From the NCBI GenBank assembly GCA_934630815.1, contig CAKTWI010000003.1:1-64000 (forward strand): DNA of 64,000 nt, in the 5' to 3' direction. This document shows positions 44,885-53,814 of the stretch, piece after piece. Under the pieces are notes generated by a model. That model did no database searches. It was not told the origin of the DNA and worked only from the letters and a program-made list of their open reading frames with translations. A program made the translations under genes and the position numbers. Positions within the stretch are counted from its first letter, which is position 1; the number at the start of each line of letters is the position of its first letter. The stretch comes from an uncultured Senegalimassilia sp. GTDB taxonomy: Bacteria; Actinomycetota; Coriobacteriia; Coriobacteriales; Eggerthellaceae.

Positions 44885-47062
44885 CTACAGAACCACTTCG
44901 GTAAGGCCCGGATCGGCCACGCGCATGGTTTCAACGATTTCTTCATGGCAGGTCAGCAAAATGACCTGACGATGGCACGCCAGCTGGGCCAACGCCTTCG
45001 CCGCACCCGCACGGCGCTGGGAATCGAAGTTCACCAGGATGTCGTCCGCGATGATGGGAACGGCGCGTCCCACGTTGTCGGCGGTGACGAGCAGCGCGAT
45101 GCGCAGCGCCAGGTACAGCTGCTGGCACGTGCCCAGCGACAGATGCACGGGCTCGCGCACGGTGCGCAGCGCGTCGGTCACCTGAAGACGGCCGTCGGCG
45201 CTCATGGACACCTTCACCCACTTGCCATCGGTCATCAAGCTGAGCAGCTCGCTTGCGCGGGCGTACACCTCGGGCTGGCTTTTGCTCTCCCACGACGCGA
45301 TGGCCGCCTCGAGCATATGGCGCGCCAGCAGCAGCTTCGCGAACTCCATGGCCGCCTCGTCGCGGCGCGTTTGGAGCTGCTGGGCCTGAAGCTTCAGCTC
45401 GTCGAAGCTGCGCTCGCCCTTCGCTTGGGAAAGCAGCTGGCGAAGCTCGCCGTAGCGGCGGTTCAGGTGCTCGCTCGTCTCCATCAGACCCTCGCGCTGA
45501 CGCGTTTTGCGCGCGATGAAGGCGTCCACGGCCTCGAGCGTTCCGCGTTCGCGGCGCATGCCGATCTCCGCGTACAGGCCCTCACGCGTTTCACGGGCCC
45601 TCTCAAGCGACTCCTCCAACGCCGTGCGGCGTGATACGAGCGCCTGCTTGCGCTGCACGTACAGGGCGTTCTCCGCGCGAACGTCCTTCGCCTCATCAAG
45701 CAGCGCACGAGCGTGGCGCAGGGAATCCTTCGCCTCGGAAAGCCCCGCGGCGGCAAGCTCGGCCTGCACGGCCTGGCGTTGTTTCCCCTGTTCGGCCAGG
45801 CATGCTTCCAGCTTCTTCTTGTCCTGCAGCATGACCCAGTGCCGGTCCTGAACGCGTTGGGAGCGCTCATCTCCTTTCCTGCCCGGCTTGAACAGCATGA
45901 TCAGCGAGGCAGCGGCGAGCACCACTGCCACCAGCACCAGGAAAAAGCCCAGCGCGGTGAACGACAGGCTGGTGATCTCGCGGCCATGCATGAACAGCGG
46001 GATGCCCGCGAACATGAAGGCCACAGGCAGCGCCACGGAAAGACCGATCTGCACGCGCTGCTGACGGCGTGCGCGCATGCTCTCATCCTGCTCATCCTGC
46101 GTTTCGAGCATCGCCTCGTAGGCCGCCTTCGAAGTTGCGTAGTTGTCGCGCGCTAAGTCGACGGCGTGCTCCGTCTTCGCCTCCTGGACGGCAAGCGCCT
46201 CGATGCGATCGCGCAGATGGCGTTCCTCAGTGGCCGTGATGCCCGCCAGCTCCTCGGGATGCTCGCGCTGTGCCAGCCTATGCTCGCAGCGCAGGCTCTC
46301 CTCCTGAGCGCGCAGATCGGCGATCTTCTCCTGCAGCTCGGCTTCGTCGGCCTCGGTCTTCTCCAGCGTTTTGCGATTCGCCTTCAGCGTCTCGATGGAA
46401 GTGTTCAGGTCGCTAATCTTCGCCAGCAGCTCGTCGCGCTGCGGCTTCAGCTCGGCGAACTCGCGGTCTTCGCGCTTCAAGCGCTCTACGCGGTCGGACT
46501 CGGCGGCGATGCGGCGACGCAGCTCGTCCTGCTCCGATTCGAGCTTCACCAGCGATTTCTCGGACGCGGCGGCCTTTGAGGTGAACTGTGCCAGGCGATC
46601 TTGCAGCGCTATCAACGCATGCGCCGGGGAAGCACCCGTGCCGGAACCGGCCGTGAGCAGCTTTGCCGTCACATCGGTGGTGTTGCGCAGCTGGCGCAGC
46701 TCGTCGCTGGTCAGGCTGAACATGGTGCGGTACGTTTCGCGGTCGATGTCGTCGGCGACCGACGCGTCGCCCTGCAACCCATCGGCATTGCGGATGCGCG
46801 AGACTCGCGATGCCTCCGAGCCGTCCTCGTTGGCAAAGAACAGCGTTCCCGCACGTTCGGCGTTATCGGGCTTATAGGTGTTGCGTTGGCCGCGGGCCTC
46901 TTCCCAACCGAACAGGACGCCACCTACGAACTGGGCAAACGTGGTCTTGCCGGCCTCGTTGCGGCCGAACACCACGTTCATGCCCGGCCCGAACGGCCCG
47001 ATCAGGCGGTTAGAGAACGCGCCGAACGCGTCCATCTTGATATGTTCCAGATACTTGCCCAC
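44885..47062 (-). CDS. SbcC/YhaN-like AAA ATPase with membrane segments
   Basis: 725 aa; GTG start overlaps the stop of the upstream phosphoesterase gene by one base (TAGTG). Walker A GRNEAGKTT (about 33-41), long coiled-coil arms rich in Glu/Arg/Leu (about 155-330 and 410-590), and a C-terminal Walker B-like PIIADDILVNFD. Two adjacent hydrophobic helices (about 338-395) interrupt the coiled coil, as in YhaN-type proteins rather than SbcC. It probably forms a DNA-processing complex with the SbcD-like partner. Confidence 0.85.
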   Translation of the reverse strand: MGKYLEHIKMDAFGAFSNRLIGPFGPGMNVVFGRNEAGKTTFAQFVGGVLFGWEEARGQRNTYKPDNAERAGTLFFANEDGSEASRVSRIRNADGLQGDASVADDIDRETYRTMFSLTSDELRQLRNTTDVTAKLLTAGSGTGASPAHALIALQDRLAQFTSKAAASEKSLVKLESEQDELRRRIAAESDRVERLKREDREFAELKPQRDELLAKISDLNTSIETLKANRKTLEKTEADEAELQEKIADLRAQEESLRCEHRLAQREHPEELAGITATEERHLRDRIEALAVQEAKTEHAVDLARDNYATSKAAYEAMLETQDEQDESMRARRQQRVQIGLSVALPVAFMFAGIPLFMHGREITSLSFTALGFFLVLVAVVLAAASLIMLFKPGRKGDERSQRVQDRHWVMLQDKKKLEACLAEQGKQRQAVQAELAAAGLSEAKDSLRHARALLDEAKDVRAENALYVQRKQALVSRRTALEESLERARETREGLYAEIGMRRERGTLEAVDAFIARKTRQREGLMETSEHLNRRYGELRQLLSQAKGERSFDELKLQAQQLQTRRDEAAMEFAKLLLARHMLEAAIASWESKSQPEVYARASELLSLMTDGKWVKVSMSADGRLQVTDALRTVREPVHLSLGTCQQLYLALRIALLVTADNVGRAVPIIADDILVNFDSQRRAGAAKALAQLACHRQVILLTCHEEIVETMRVADPGLTEVVL

Positions 47063-48348
47063 TAGCGCTCTTCCCCTTGCGACAGCATATCGAGCACCAG
47101 GTCCTCGGCCTGCTCCGACAACTTCCCCACCTTGCCGGCGCAGCTCGACGGCATCTGCAGCCCCCGATCGAGGAACTCCTGCTGCAGGAAGGCCACCTGC
47201 TCTTCGGGAAGGGATCGCTGAGTCTCGGCCACGCGCAAAAACACCGCCGGGAACAGTCCTTCCTCGCGCAGGGCCTTCTTGTCGCGCGGCTCCCGCGTTT
47301 CATCGAGCATGGTGTCGCAGAAAAACGACGCATACGAATCGTTCACGTGCTTGCGCAGGTCCTCGAGCACATCGGGACGGGAAAGCACCTCGTGAAGCGC
47401 GGTCGTGCCCGTCAACGCGATGCGCGAGATCATCTCCTCGCAGTGCGCTTTGCCGTTCGCACGGAACAGCTCCCGAATGATCAGGTCGCTGATCTCGGGC
47501 AACGTGGTGCAATCGGACACGTCCACGCGCAGGCGCTGCCATACCACGCTTGCCGTGGGGATGAATTCAAGCTGCGGGACCGCGCCTTGGGAAAGCGTGA
47601 CCAGCTGCGCTCCGCGCGGGCCCGTTTCCTTGATGTCGCGCCCCTGGATGCACCCCGAGAACGCGATGCGGGGACCATCCTCGCCAGGGTGGATGTATCG
47701 CATGTGGATATGCCCGCACGCCCAGTAATCCATGCCGGCGGAAAGCAGCACCGAGGGGTTGACCGGCGCTTTCACGGGGTCCAAGTTCAGCCCGGTATGC
47801 AGCATGCCGATGGCGAAGGGGACCTGCGCAACGTCAGGTTCGCGCTGCTGAAGGGCCGCAAGCGCCGCATTTCGCGTGATGCCGTCGGCGATGCATTCGT
47901 CTATGGGCCACGATTGGTTGTAGTATCCGCGGCCGCCGATGATGCAAAGCGGCTTCCCGTTGCGCCTGAACAGCTCGAAACCCGGCTTGTCCGCCGGTAG
48001 CATATGGACGTTCTCCGGCAAGGAGAACGTGCTTTGCTGCCAGGAGGTGTAGGGATCGTGGTTGCCCGTGATCAGGTACACGGGGATTCCCGCTTTTCCC
48101 AGCGTGCGCATTCCCTCGAAGAATCGCAGGTAGTCGCCGTATGATGCGCGCGACGCGTCGAACACGTCGCCCGAGATGACCACGAAGTCCACCTTGCGGG
48201 AGACTGCCGTGTCTATGACGCGATCGAATGCTTCAGCGATGGCCTGCACCAATCGGGCAGCCCACGCAGGCGACACCTTGGAAAGGCCGCGGAAAGGCGC
48301 GCCAAGGTGAAGATCGGCGGTGTGGAGGAATGTCAGGCTCTCAGTCAT
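47062..48348 (-). CDS. SbcD/YhaO-like metallophosphoesterase
   Basis: 428 aa. Calcineurin-type motifs in order: DLHLG, GDVFDAS, TGNHDPY and GHIHMRY. The C-terminal 150 residues form the SbcD-type extra domain. Translation-coupled to the YhaN-like ATPase, so the pair likely acts as a nuclease complex on DNA ends or hairpins. It is 35 bp downstream of dnaB and may be co-transcribed with it. Confidence 0.88.
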   Translation of the reverse strand: MTESLTFLHTADLHLGAPFRGLSKVSPAWAARLVQAIAEAFDRVIDTAVSRKVDFVVISGDVFDASRASYGDYLRFFEGMRTLGKAGIPVYLITGNHDPYTSWQQSTFSLPENVHMLPADKPGFELFRRNGKPLCIIGGRGYYNQSWPIDECIADGITRNAALAALQQREPDVAQVPFAIGMLHTGLNLDPVKAPVNPSVLLSAGMDYWACGHIHMRYIHPGEDGPRIAFSGCIQGRDIKETGPRGAQLVTLSQGAVPQLEFIPTASVVWQRLRVDVSDCTTLPEISDLIIRELFRANGKAHCEEMISRIALTGTTALHEVLSRPDVLEDLRKHVNDSYASFFCDTMLDETREPRDKKALREEGLFPAVFLRVAETQRSLPEEQVAFLQQEFLDRGLQMPSSCAGKVGKLSEQAEDLVLDMLSQGEER

Positions 48349-48383
48349 AGCTTCAGTTTACCCCGGCCCCGTCGTTGCGTGCG

Positions 48384-49796
48384 CTACATATAGTCGGGAA
48401 CGCGCGAATCGTCGATGAAGTCCATGAAGCGCGTGTATTCCGCGTTGAAGGCGAGCGTGATATCGCGCGTGGGACCGTTGCGGTGCTTGGCGACGATCAG
48501 CTCAGCGGTACCCAGGTCGGGACGGTCCTCGCTTTCCGCCTCCATCTCGTCCATGCTTCGGTCGATGAACATGACGATGTCGGCGTCCTGCTCGATAGCG
48601 CCGGATTCACGCAGGTCGGACAGCATCGGACGCTTCTTGCCGCGCATCTCCACGGCACGGGAAAGCTGCGACAGTGCGATGACGGGCATATCCATTTCCT
48701 TGGCAAGCACCTTCAAACCACGGGAAATCTCGGCGACCTCAACGGCGCGGTTACCGTCGCGGCGCGCCTGCGGCGGCTGCATCAGCTGCAAGTAGTCGAC
48801 GATAATCAGGCCCTTTTCAGCGTCGCGCAGCTCACGCCGTGCCTTCGCGCGCAACTCCAGGATGGAAAGGGCCGGCGTGTCGTCGAACTCGATCTTCAGT
48901 TTGGAAAGATTGCTGGATGCCTCGATGATGGCGGCCCAGTCCGCGTCCTGCACCTGGCCGGCGCGCAGCTTCGACAAGCTCACGCGCGCCTCGGAAGCAA
49001 GGACACGTTGCACCAGCTGGGAGGCGCTCATTTCCAGCGACAAGAACGCCACGGTGGCGCCCAGTTTCGCCGCGCTCGTGCACAGGTTCAGGGCGAAGGC
49101 CGTCTTGCCTACACCAGGACGAGCCGCAAGGATGACCAAGTCGCCGCCGCGGAAGCCGTGGAACAGATCGTCCACGTCCTTGAAACCCGACGCAACGCCC
49201 GAAATCTTGTTTTCCTGCGCTGCCATCTCCTGCAGTTCTTCGAAAGCATCCACCAGCAGCGTATCGATGCCGGTAAACGCACTGGACACGCGCTTCTCCG
49301 TAACCGCGAACAGCGTTTTCTCCGCCTGCTCCACAACGACGCCCAGGTCGTCGGGGGCATCGTAGGCAAGCGAGCGAATCTCACCGGATGCGCGGATAAG
49401 ATCGCGCAGGATGGACGTGCGCTTGACGATCTCAACGTGATTCTGCCAATTGACCAGGGCGAACGAATTGCTGGCGAGCTCCAGGATGTACGCCTGGCCG
49501 CCAACGGCCTCAAGCTGGCCCGATGCCTTCAGGTTATCGGCAACCGAGATTTGGTCAAGCGGGATGTGACGCGTGTAAAGATCGAGCATGGCCTCGAAAA
49601 TGCGCTGATGGGCAGCTCGATAGAAGTTGTCAGGGATAAGTTTGGCGGCAACGTCCTCGATGGCTTCCTGATTGAGCAGGCACGCCGCCAACACCGATTT
49701 CTCAGCTTCTATGTTCTGGGGCTCCATTTTGCGGATCGAGGAGCTCTCAGGCACCTCAGGGGCGAAATCAGGATTGTAGGGAACGTCAACGGGCAT
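48384..49796 (-). CDS. dnaB: Replicative DNA helicase
   Basis: 471 aa using the ATG at 49796, nine bases after AAAGG; another ATG three codons earlier (49805) overlaps the ribosome-binding site. N-terminal helical domain (IEAEKSVLAACLLNQEAI), RecA-like core with Walker A ARPGVGKTAF, Walker B region LIIVDYLQLMQPP and the EISRGLKVLAKEMDMPVIALSQLSRAVE motif. Unwinds DNA at the fork. Separated from rplI by a strong terminator. Confidence 0.95.
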   Translation of the reverse strand: MPVDVPYNPDFAPEVPESSSIRKMEPQNIEAEKSVLAACLLNQEAIEDVAAKLIPDNFYRAAHQRIFEAMLDLYTRHIPLDQISVADNLKASGQLEAVGGQAYILELASNSFALVNWQNHVEIVKRTSILRDLIRASGEIRSLAYDAPDDLGVVVEQAEKTLFAVTEKRVSSAFTGIDTLLVDAFEELQEMAAQENKISGVASGFKDVDDLFHGFRGGDLVILAARPGVGKTAFALNLCTSAAKLGATVAFLSLEMSASQLVQRVLASEARVSLSKLRAGQVQDADWAAIIEASSNLSKLKIEFDDTPALSILELRAKARRELRDAEKGLIIVDYLQLMQPPQARRDGNRAVEVAEISRGLKVLAKEMDMPVIALSQLSRAVEMRGKKRPMLSDLRESGAIEQDADIVMFIDRSMDEMEAESEDRPDLGTAELIVAKHRNGPTRDITLAFNAEYTRFMDFIDDSRVPDYM

Positions 49797-50054
49797 GCTG
49801 CTCATCCTTTCTTGTATCCGGCTTATCATACCGCACTCGGAGTTGCGCCGCGGATACCGCATGGCGTCACCTGAACACCGACAGAAGCGCTAAGCAAGAT
49901 TGGTGCTCCTCACACCGCCTAAATCTCTGCCAGGCAATAATGCACCCCCCCTTCACCTGAAACAGCGATAAGCGCCATGTGATATGCCCAAGTAGGAGAC
50001 ACGCGCCCCTTTAACCGTTACGTGGATGAAGATTCGCTAATGGCTCCTAAATAA

Positions 50055-50084
50055 AAATCCCCCGCACATGAGTGCGGGGGATTT
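50055..50084 (-). terminator. Terminator of the rpsF-ssb-rpsR-rplI operon
   Basis: 13-bp perfect stem (50055-50067 with 50072-50084), 4-nt loop, TTTTT on the minus strand, just past rplI. Confidence 0.92.
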
Positions 50085-50108
50085 GCTAGTTCGCTTTAAA
50101 GCGCTGAG

Positions 50109-50636
50109 TTATTCAGCGGCCTCTTCAGCAGCAGCCTCCTCGGCGACAGCCTCGGTCTCGACCTCTTCGGCCTCTTCCTCGGCAGCAACCTCGTCGATGC
50201 CCACCAGCAGCGTAACCGTGGCCTTGATGTCACGGTAGATGGAGATGACGACCTCGTGCTGACCGGCGGTCTTGATGGCCTTGCCAGCCTCGATGCGACG
50301 GCGGTCGATCTCCACGCCCAGAGCCTCCTTGATGGCCTCGGCGATCTGGGTGGCGGTGACGGAGCCGAACAGCTGGCCCTCTTCGCCGACCTTCGCGTCG
50401 ACCTTCACGGAAGCACCGTCGAGCACGGACTTCAGCTTGTCAGCATCGGCCAGGCGAGTAGCCTCGCGCTTGGCGATGTTGTTCTTGCGCATCTCCAGCT
50501 GCTTCAGGTTGCCCTTCGTAGCCAGGATGGCGATGCCCTGAGGCATCAGGTAGTTGTTGGCAAAACCGGGGGCCACGTCCACGACGTCGCCTTCGCCGCC
50601 CTTGCCCTTGAGCTCTTGGAGCAGGATGACTTTCAT
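50109..50636 (-). CDS. rplI: Ribosomal protein bL9
   Basis: 175 aa; AAGGAGG upstream. N-domain MKVILLQELKGKGGEGDVVDVAPGFANNYLMPQG, central helix and C-domain are complete. The usual length is about 148; the extra C-terminal 27 residues are almost all Glu and Ala (EEEAEEVETEAVAEEAAAEE). Confidence 0.96.
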   Translation of the reverse strand: MKVILLQELKGKGGEGDVVDVAPGFANNYLMPQGIAILATKGNLKQLEMRKNNIAKREATRLADADKLKSVLDGASVKVDAKVGEEGQLFGSVTATQIAEAIKEALGVEIDRRRIEAGKAIKTAGQHEVVISIYRDIKATVTLLVGIDEVAAEEEAEEVETEAVAEEAAAEEAAE

Positions 50637-50651
50637 GGTTCCTCCTTGCGC

Positions 50652-50912
50652 CTAGCGATTGCGGCGGTCGCCGCGGCCGCTAATTGCGGGAACCGCGTAG
50701 GGCATCAGAGCCATCTCGCGAGCGCGCTTCACGGCGTTCGCGATGTCACGCTGGTGCTGGGTGCAGGCACCCGTCACGCGGCGCGGCTTGATCTTCCCGC
50801 GGTCGGTAACATACTTGCGCAGCATCTGAGTATCTTTGTAGTCGATGTACTCCGCGTCCTCTTTGCAGAACTGGCAGTACTTGCGACGAGGCTGCTTCGC
50901 GTAGTCGGACAT
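50652..50912 (-). CDS. rpsR: Ribosomal protein bS18
   Basis: 86 aa. Typical S18 core: [55 protein letters not shown] pair at the N-terminus marks the Cys-containing form of S18. Third gene of the rpsF operon. Confidence 0.96.
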   Translation of the reverse strand: MSDYAKQPRRKYCQFCKEDAEYIDYKDTQMLRKYVTDRGKIKPRRVTGACTQHQRDIANAVKRAREMALMPYAVPAISGRGDRRNR

Positions 50913-50930
50913 TTGGTAAACCTCTTTCGC

Positions 50931-51398
50931 TTAAAACGGGATGTCTTCGTCGTAAACCGAAGCAGAGGCATCTACGATCGGAGCTGCAACGGGAGCGGCC
51001 ATCGGAGCGGGCTGCGGGGCATAACCTGCGGTCATACCGTTGTCGTAACCCTGGTTGGCGTTGTTGCCGTTGCGGCTGGACATGAACTCCAACTCGTCGA
51101 CGATCACTTCAAGCTTGCTGCGGCGCTGACCATCGCGCTCCCACGAGCTGTAACGAAGCTTGCCCTCGATGGCCACTTTCGTGCCCTTCGTAAGGTAGGG
51201 CTGCAGCTTCTCGCCACGGGTGCCGAACATGGTGCAGTCGACGAAGTTCGGGTAGTCCTCCCATTCGCCGGTCTGCTGATTCTTGCGGCGGTCGTTGACC
51301 GCAACGCCGAACCCCAGGATGGCCATACCGCTTTGCGTGGAACGAATTTCGGCGTCGCGCGTAAGATTTCCGCTGATCATGACACGATTGATGCTCAT
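50931..51398 (-). CDS. ssb: Single-stranded DNA-binding protein
   Basis: 155 aa. OB fold (INRVMISGNLTRDAEIRSTQSGMAILGFGVAVNDRRKN), a Gly/Asn/Pro/Ala-rich flexible linker and the acidic tip DEDIPF that recruits replication and repair partners. Lies between rpsF and rpsR as in most bacteria. Confidence 0.96.
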   Translation of the reverse strand: MSINRVMISGNLTRDAEIRSTQSGMAILGFGVAVNDRRKNQQTGEWEDYPNFVDCTMFGTRGEKLQPYLTKGTKVAIEGKLRYSSWERDGQRRSKLEVIVDELEFMSSRNGNNANQGYDNGMTAGYAPQPAPMAAPVAAPIVDASASVYDEDIPF

Positions 51399-51447
51399 GT
51401 GTATCTACCTCTTCTCATGCTGGGACCTTGTGGGCCCCTACGTAATC

Positions 51448-51741
51448 CTATTCGCGGTCGGTGCGCTTCACGATCATGTGGCGAACAACGACATCAGAGA
51501 TGCGCAGCACGCGATCGAGTTCTGCAACCTCGGCGGGATCAGCATGGAAATCGATGAGGGTGTAGACACCGTCGGTCAGACCATTGATCTCGTAAGCGAG
51601 TTTACGCTTGCCCCACTCGTCAACGTTGTCGACGGAACCCTCAGCGGACGTGATAATGCCCTGGATACGATTCATCGTATTTGCACGGGTTTCCTCGTCG
51701 GTAGACGGAGCAATAATAAACAGCAGTTCGTAAGCCTTCAT
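51448..51741 (-). CDS. rpsF: Ribosomal protein bS6
   Basis: 97 aa, preceded by AAAGGAGGTGA, an almost complete anti-Shine-Dalgarno match. MKAYELLFIIAPSTDEE, WGKRKLAYEINGLTDGVYTLIDF and the C-terminal RISDVVVRHMIVKR are standard. First gene of the rpsF-ssb-rpsR-rplI operon. Confidence 0.96.
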   Translation of the reverse strand: MKAYELLFIIAPSTDEETRANTMNRIQGIITSAEGSVDNVDEWGKRKLAYEINGLTDGVYTLIDFHADPAEVAELDRVLRISDVVVRHMIVKRTDRE

Positions 51742-51984
51742 CAGCTCACCTCCTTTGGACTTTACGGCCCCGGGCTGGTGAAGGCATACACCGGGGCAGG
51801 AATTAGCCTGACTATATTATCAAGCCCGATTCCTCAATGCCAGCCTTTCACCTTGCTTTCTTCCTTCTGCACCGTTTCAACACATCGCCGCACCTCAGAC
51901 GGCAGGCCCCTGCTCCACAGCCCGCCGTCTGCCCGCATCTCCAACTATAGGCACGCCATCTTGCAGAACCCTTGTCGAAATGAC

Positions 51985-52023
51985 GAAGGCGGTTCACCTG
52001 AACCTTGCAGGTGAACCGCCTTC
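51985..52023 (-). terminator. 16-bp hairpin after the acidic protein gene
   Basis: GAAGGCGGTTCACCTG (51985-52000) pairs perfectly with its complement at 52008-52023, loop of 7. Only a weak T run follows on the minus strand. The rest of the 340-bp gap to rpsF contains that operon's promoter region. Confidence 0.65.
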
Positions 52024-52083
52024 GCGTCTATCGCCAGCCCATTGCATAACCGGATAAGCTTGCATGGCTTGCCTGTGTTTTGG

Positions 52084-52626
52084 CTATTCCTCTTGGGAAC
52101 CCTCGTCCACCATATCGAACTCGGTTTCGTCCTCTGCGGTGTACTTCTCGTCGATCTCGTCATCGCTGTACTCGCCCGGGGCCTTCAGAGCGATCATGAA
52201 GTTCGGGGCCTCGCCGATGTACGCCGGCTCATCCTCGAACTCGACGGTGCCGTCCTCGGAGCACTCGTACAGGTAACCCACAGCGAAACCCTTGTCAGCG
52301 CCGGGCACGCCGCCCTCGGCGATAAGAGCATCCTTCGTACCCTCGTCAACCTCGACGTAACCGTCGTAGCAGAGTGCATAAGCCTGCGCGCCCTGGGCAT
52401 GCTGCACCGTATGGCGAGCCGCGTTGAAGCATGCCTCCACGGACTCGCCGGGATGGTTCTCGATGAACAGGTTCTCTTTGACCGCCAGCGCGGTGAAAGG
52501 GACCACTTCGCTGCTCTGGGTCAACTTCTGCTTCGCCTCATCCAGCGAGAACAGCAGCACCTTCTCCAAGATCTCGGGGATCTCGGGAACTTCGTTATCC
52601 TGATTTTCAACGACGCGATCAGCCAT
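52084..52626 (-). CDS. Acidic protein of unknown function
   Basis: 180 aa from the ATG at 52626 (AAAGGAT upstream). Very acidic at both ends (ENQDNEVPEIPEI; EYSDDEIDEKYTAEDETEFDMVDEGSQEE). The middle (about 30-140) has alternating strands and helices: KVLLFSLDEAKQKLTQ, VPFTALAVKENLFIENHPGESVEACFNAAR, QAYALCYDGYVEVDEG and FAVGYLYECSEDGTVEFEDEP. No signal peptide or membrane segment. I do not recognise the family. It is a single gene between rpsF and a MarR regulator. Confidence 0.72.
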   Translation of the reverse strand: MADRVVENQDNEVPEIPEILEKVLLFSLDEAKQKLTQSSEVVPFTALAVKENLFIENHPGESVEACFNAARHTVQHAQGAQAYALCYDGYVEVDEGTKDALIAEGGVPGADKGFAVGYLYECSEDGTVEFEDEPAYIGEAPNFMIALKAPGEYSDDEIDEKYTAEDETEFDMVDEGSQEE

Positions 52627-52760
52627 TGCCGTATCCTTTCGATTCTTTACAATGCGAAAGCCACGCCCCCGCATGCATTTCATGATGCATCCAGTGTAGC
52701 GTGGCTTTCGACCCGCGATATCGTTATTGCAACGAACCGTTGAAAATCCGCGTTCAGGTT

Positions 52761-53234
52761 TTAGCGACGATGACGCTTGCGGCGCACCTTGTAGCCCTTC
52801 TTCTTGCCGCAGATGCCCTTATCCCTCATCGCCAGGATCAGCTTTTCGGTGATGGCATCGAGCTGGGCGACCTCTTCGTCGCTCAAGCAGGAGATGATAT
52901 CCTCGGCAGTCTTATCGTTGGCTGCAACGCGCTTCTCGGCAAGCTCACGGCCAAGATCGGTAAGTTTCACCGCGTAAGTGCGCGGCTGATCGACCGACTC
53001 GATGGTCACATAACCGTTGCGCTCGGCCTTCTTCACGATGTCCTTAAGGTTGCTGCGGTTCATGCCCAACGTCTTGGTGAGATCGCGCTGCGTAGCACCA
53101 CTGTCGGCCAGCAGGGCCTGAAGCAGTGCGCCCTGACCGCGCTTGAAGCTCTTCGGACCGTTCTTGCGGAATGCCAAGCGGACGAGCTTGTTCGCCTTCT
53201 TCATTTGAGCCAAAGACTTTGCGGCTTCGTTCAT
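52761..53234 (-). CDS. MarR-family transcriptional regulator
   Basis: 157 aa. Winged helix-turn-helix at about 40-100: GATQRDLTKTLGMNRSNLKDIVKKAERNGYVTIESV, with wing PRTYAVKLTDLGRELA. It ends in a strongly basic tail (GKKKGYKVRRKRHRR), unusual for MarR proteins and likely to add DNA affinity. Ligand and targets not visible; a parS site lies about 75 bp upstream. Confidence 0.83.
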   Translation of the reverse strand: MNEAAKSLAQMKKANKLVRLAFRKNGPKSFKRGQGALLQALLADSGATQRDLTKTLGMNRSNLKDIVKKAERNGYVTIESVDQPRTYAVKLTDLGRELAEKRVAANDKTAEDIISCLSDEEVAQLDAITEKLILAMRDKGICGKKKGYKVRRKRHRR

Positions 53235-53308
53235 GGTGGTTCCTTTCCATGCCGATAAGGTAAGGGCAGTCTTCGAATAACCTCAGTATATGAGTGTTGT
53301 TCACACGA

Positions 53309-53324
53309 TGTTTCACGTGAAACA
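53309..53324. promoter_or_regulatory. parS site, perfect consensus
   Basis: TGTTTCACGTGAAACA in the gap between the MarR gene and tRNA-Ser, matching the ParB site at all 16 positions. Confidence 0.93.
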
Positions 53325-53447
53325 CGTTATCCATAAACACTCCGTGGATTACTATTTTCCCAGGTTATATTCATAGATATAATTATTCATGAATAAGGTG
53401 TTTCTTGAAAACCCCAAAGCAATCGCGCAACTACCTGGAAAATGAAA

Positions 53448-53471
53448 AAGCCCTTGCATTTGCAAGGGCTT
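53448..53471 (-). terminator. Terminator of the tRNA-Ser unit
   Basis: 11-bp perfect stem AAGCCCTTGCA/TGCAAGGGCTT with a 2-nt loop, followed on the minus strand by TTTTT. Confidence 0.88.
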
Positions 53472-53480
53472 CAAGTTTCC

Positions 53481-53573
53481 TGGCGGAGGAGGAGGGATTC
53501 GAACCCTCGTCACCGGGGTTGCCGGTGAAACGGTTTTCGAGACCGCCGCATTCAACCACTCTGCCACCCCTCC
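53481..53573 (-). tRNA. tRNA-Ser (CGA)
   Basis: 93 nt with encoded CCA. Class II tRNA with a long variable arm; anticodon loop CTCGAAA (CGA), T-loop TTCGAAT, acceptor GGAGGGG/CTCCTCC. Confidence 0.95.
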
Positions 53574-53649
53574 GCGTGGGGTGGGCCGGCTGGGTATTTA
53601 TGCCGACCTACAAAAAAGGCGTTACCGTAAAGGTTCCGCCGGAATAATC

Positions 53650-53741
53650 TGGCGGAGAGATGGGGATTCGAACCCCAGATACGCTTTTGGCGTATACACG
53701 ATTTCCAATCGTGCACCTTCGGCCAGCTCGGTCATCTCTCC
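53650..53741 (-). tRNA. tRNA-Ser (GGA)
   Basis: 92 nt with encoded CCA. Long variable arm with a TACGC/GCGTA stem; anticodon loop TTGGAAA (GGA), T-loop TTCGAAT. Upstream of tRNA-Ser (CGA) on the same strand, 76 bp apart. Confidence 0.95.
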
Positions 53742-53814
53742 GCTTGCTTACAGCCTGCATCGCTCTCACGTTTTCTCTCGTGCGCTCATGCAGCGTTTAG
53801 GTATTCTACACTAT

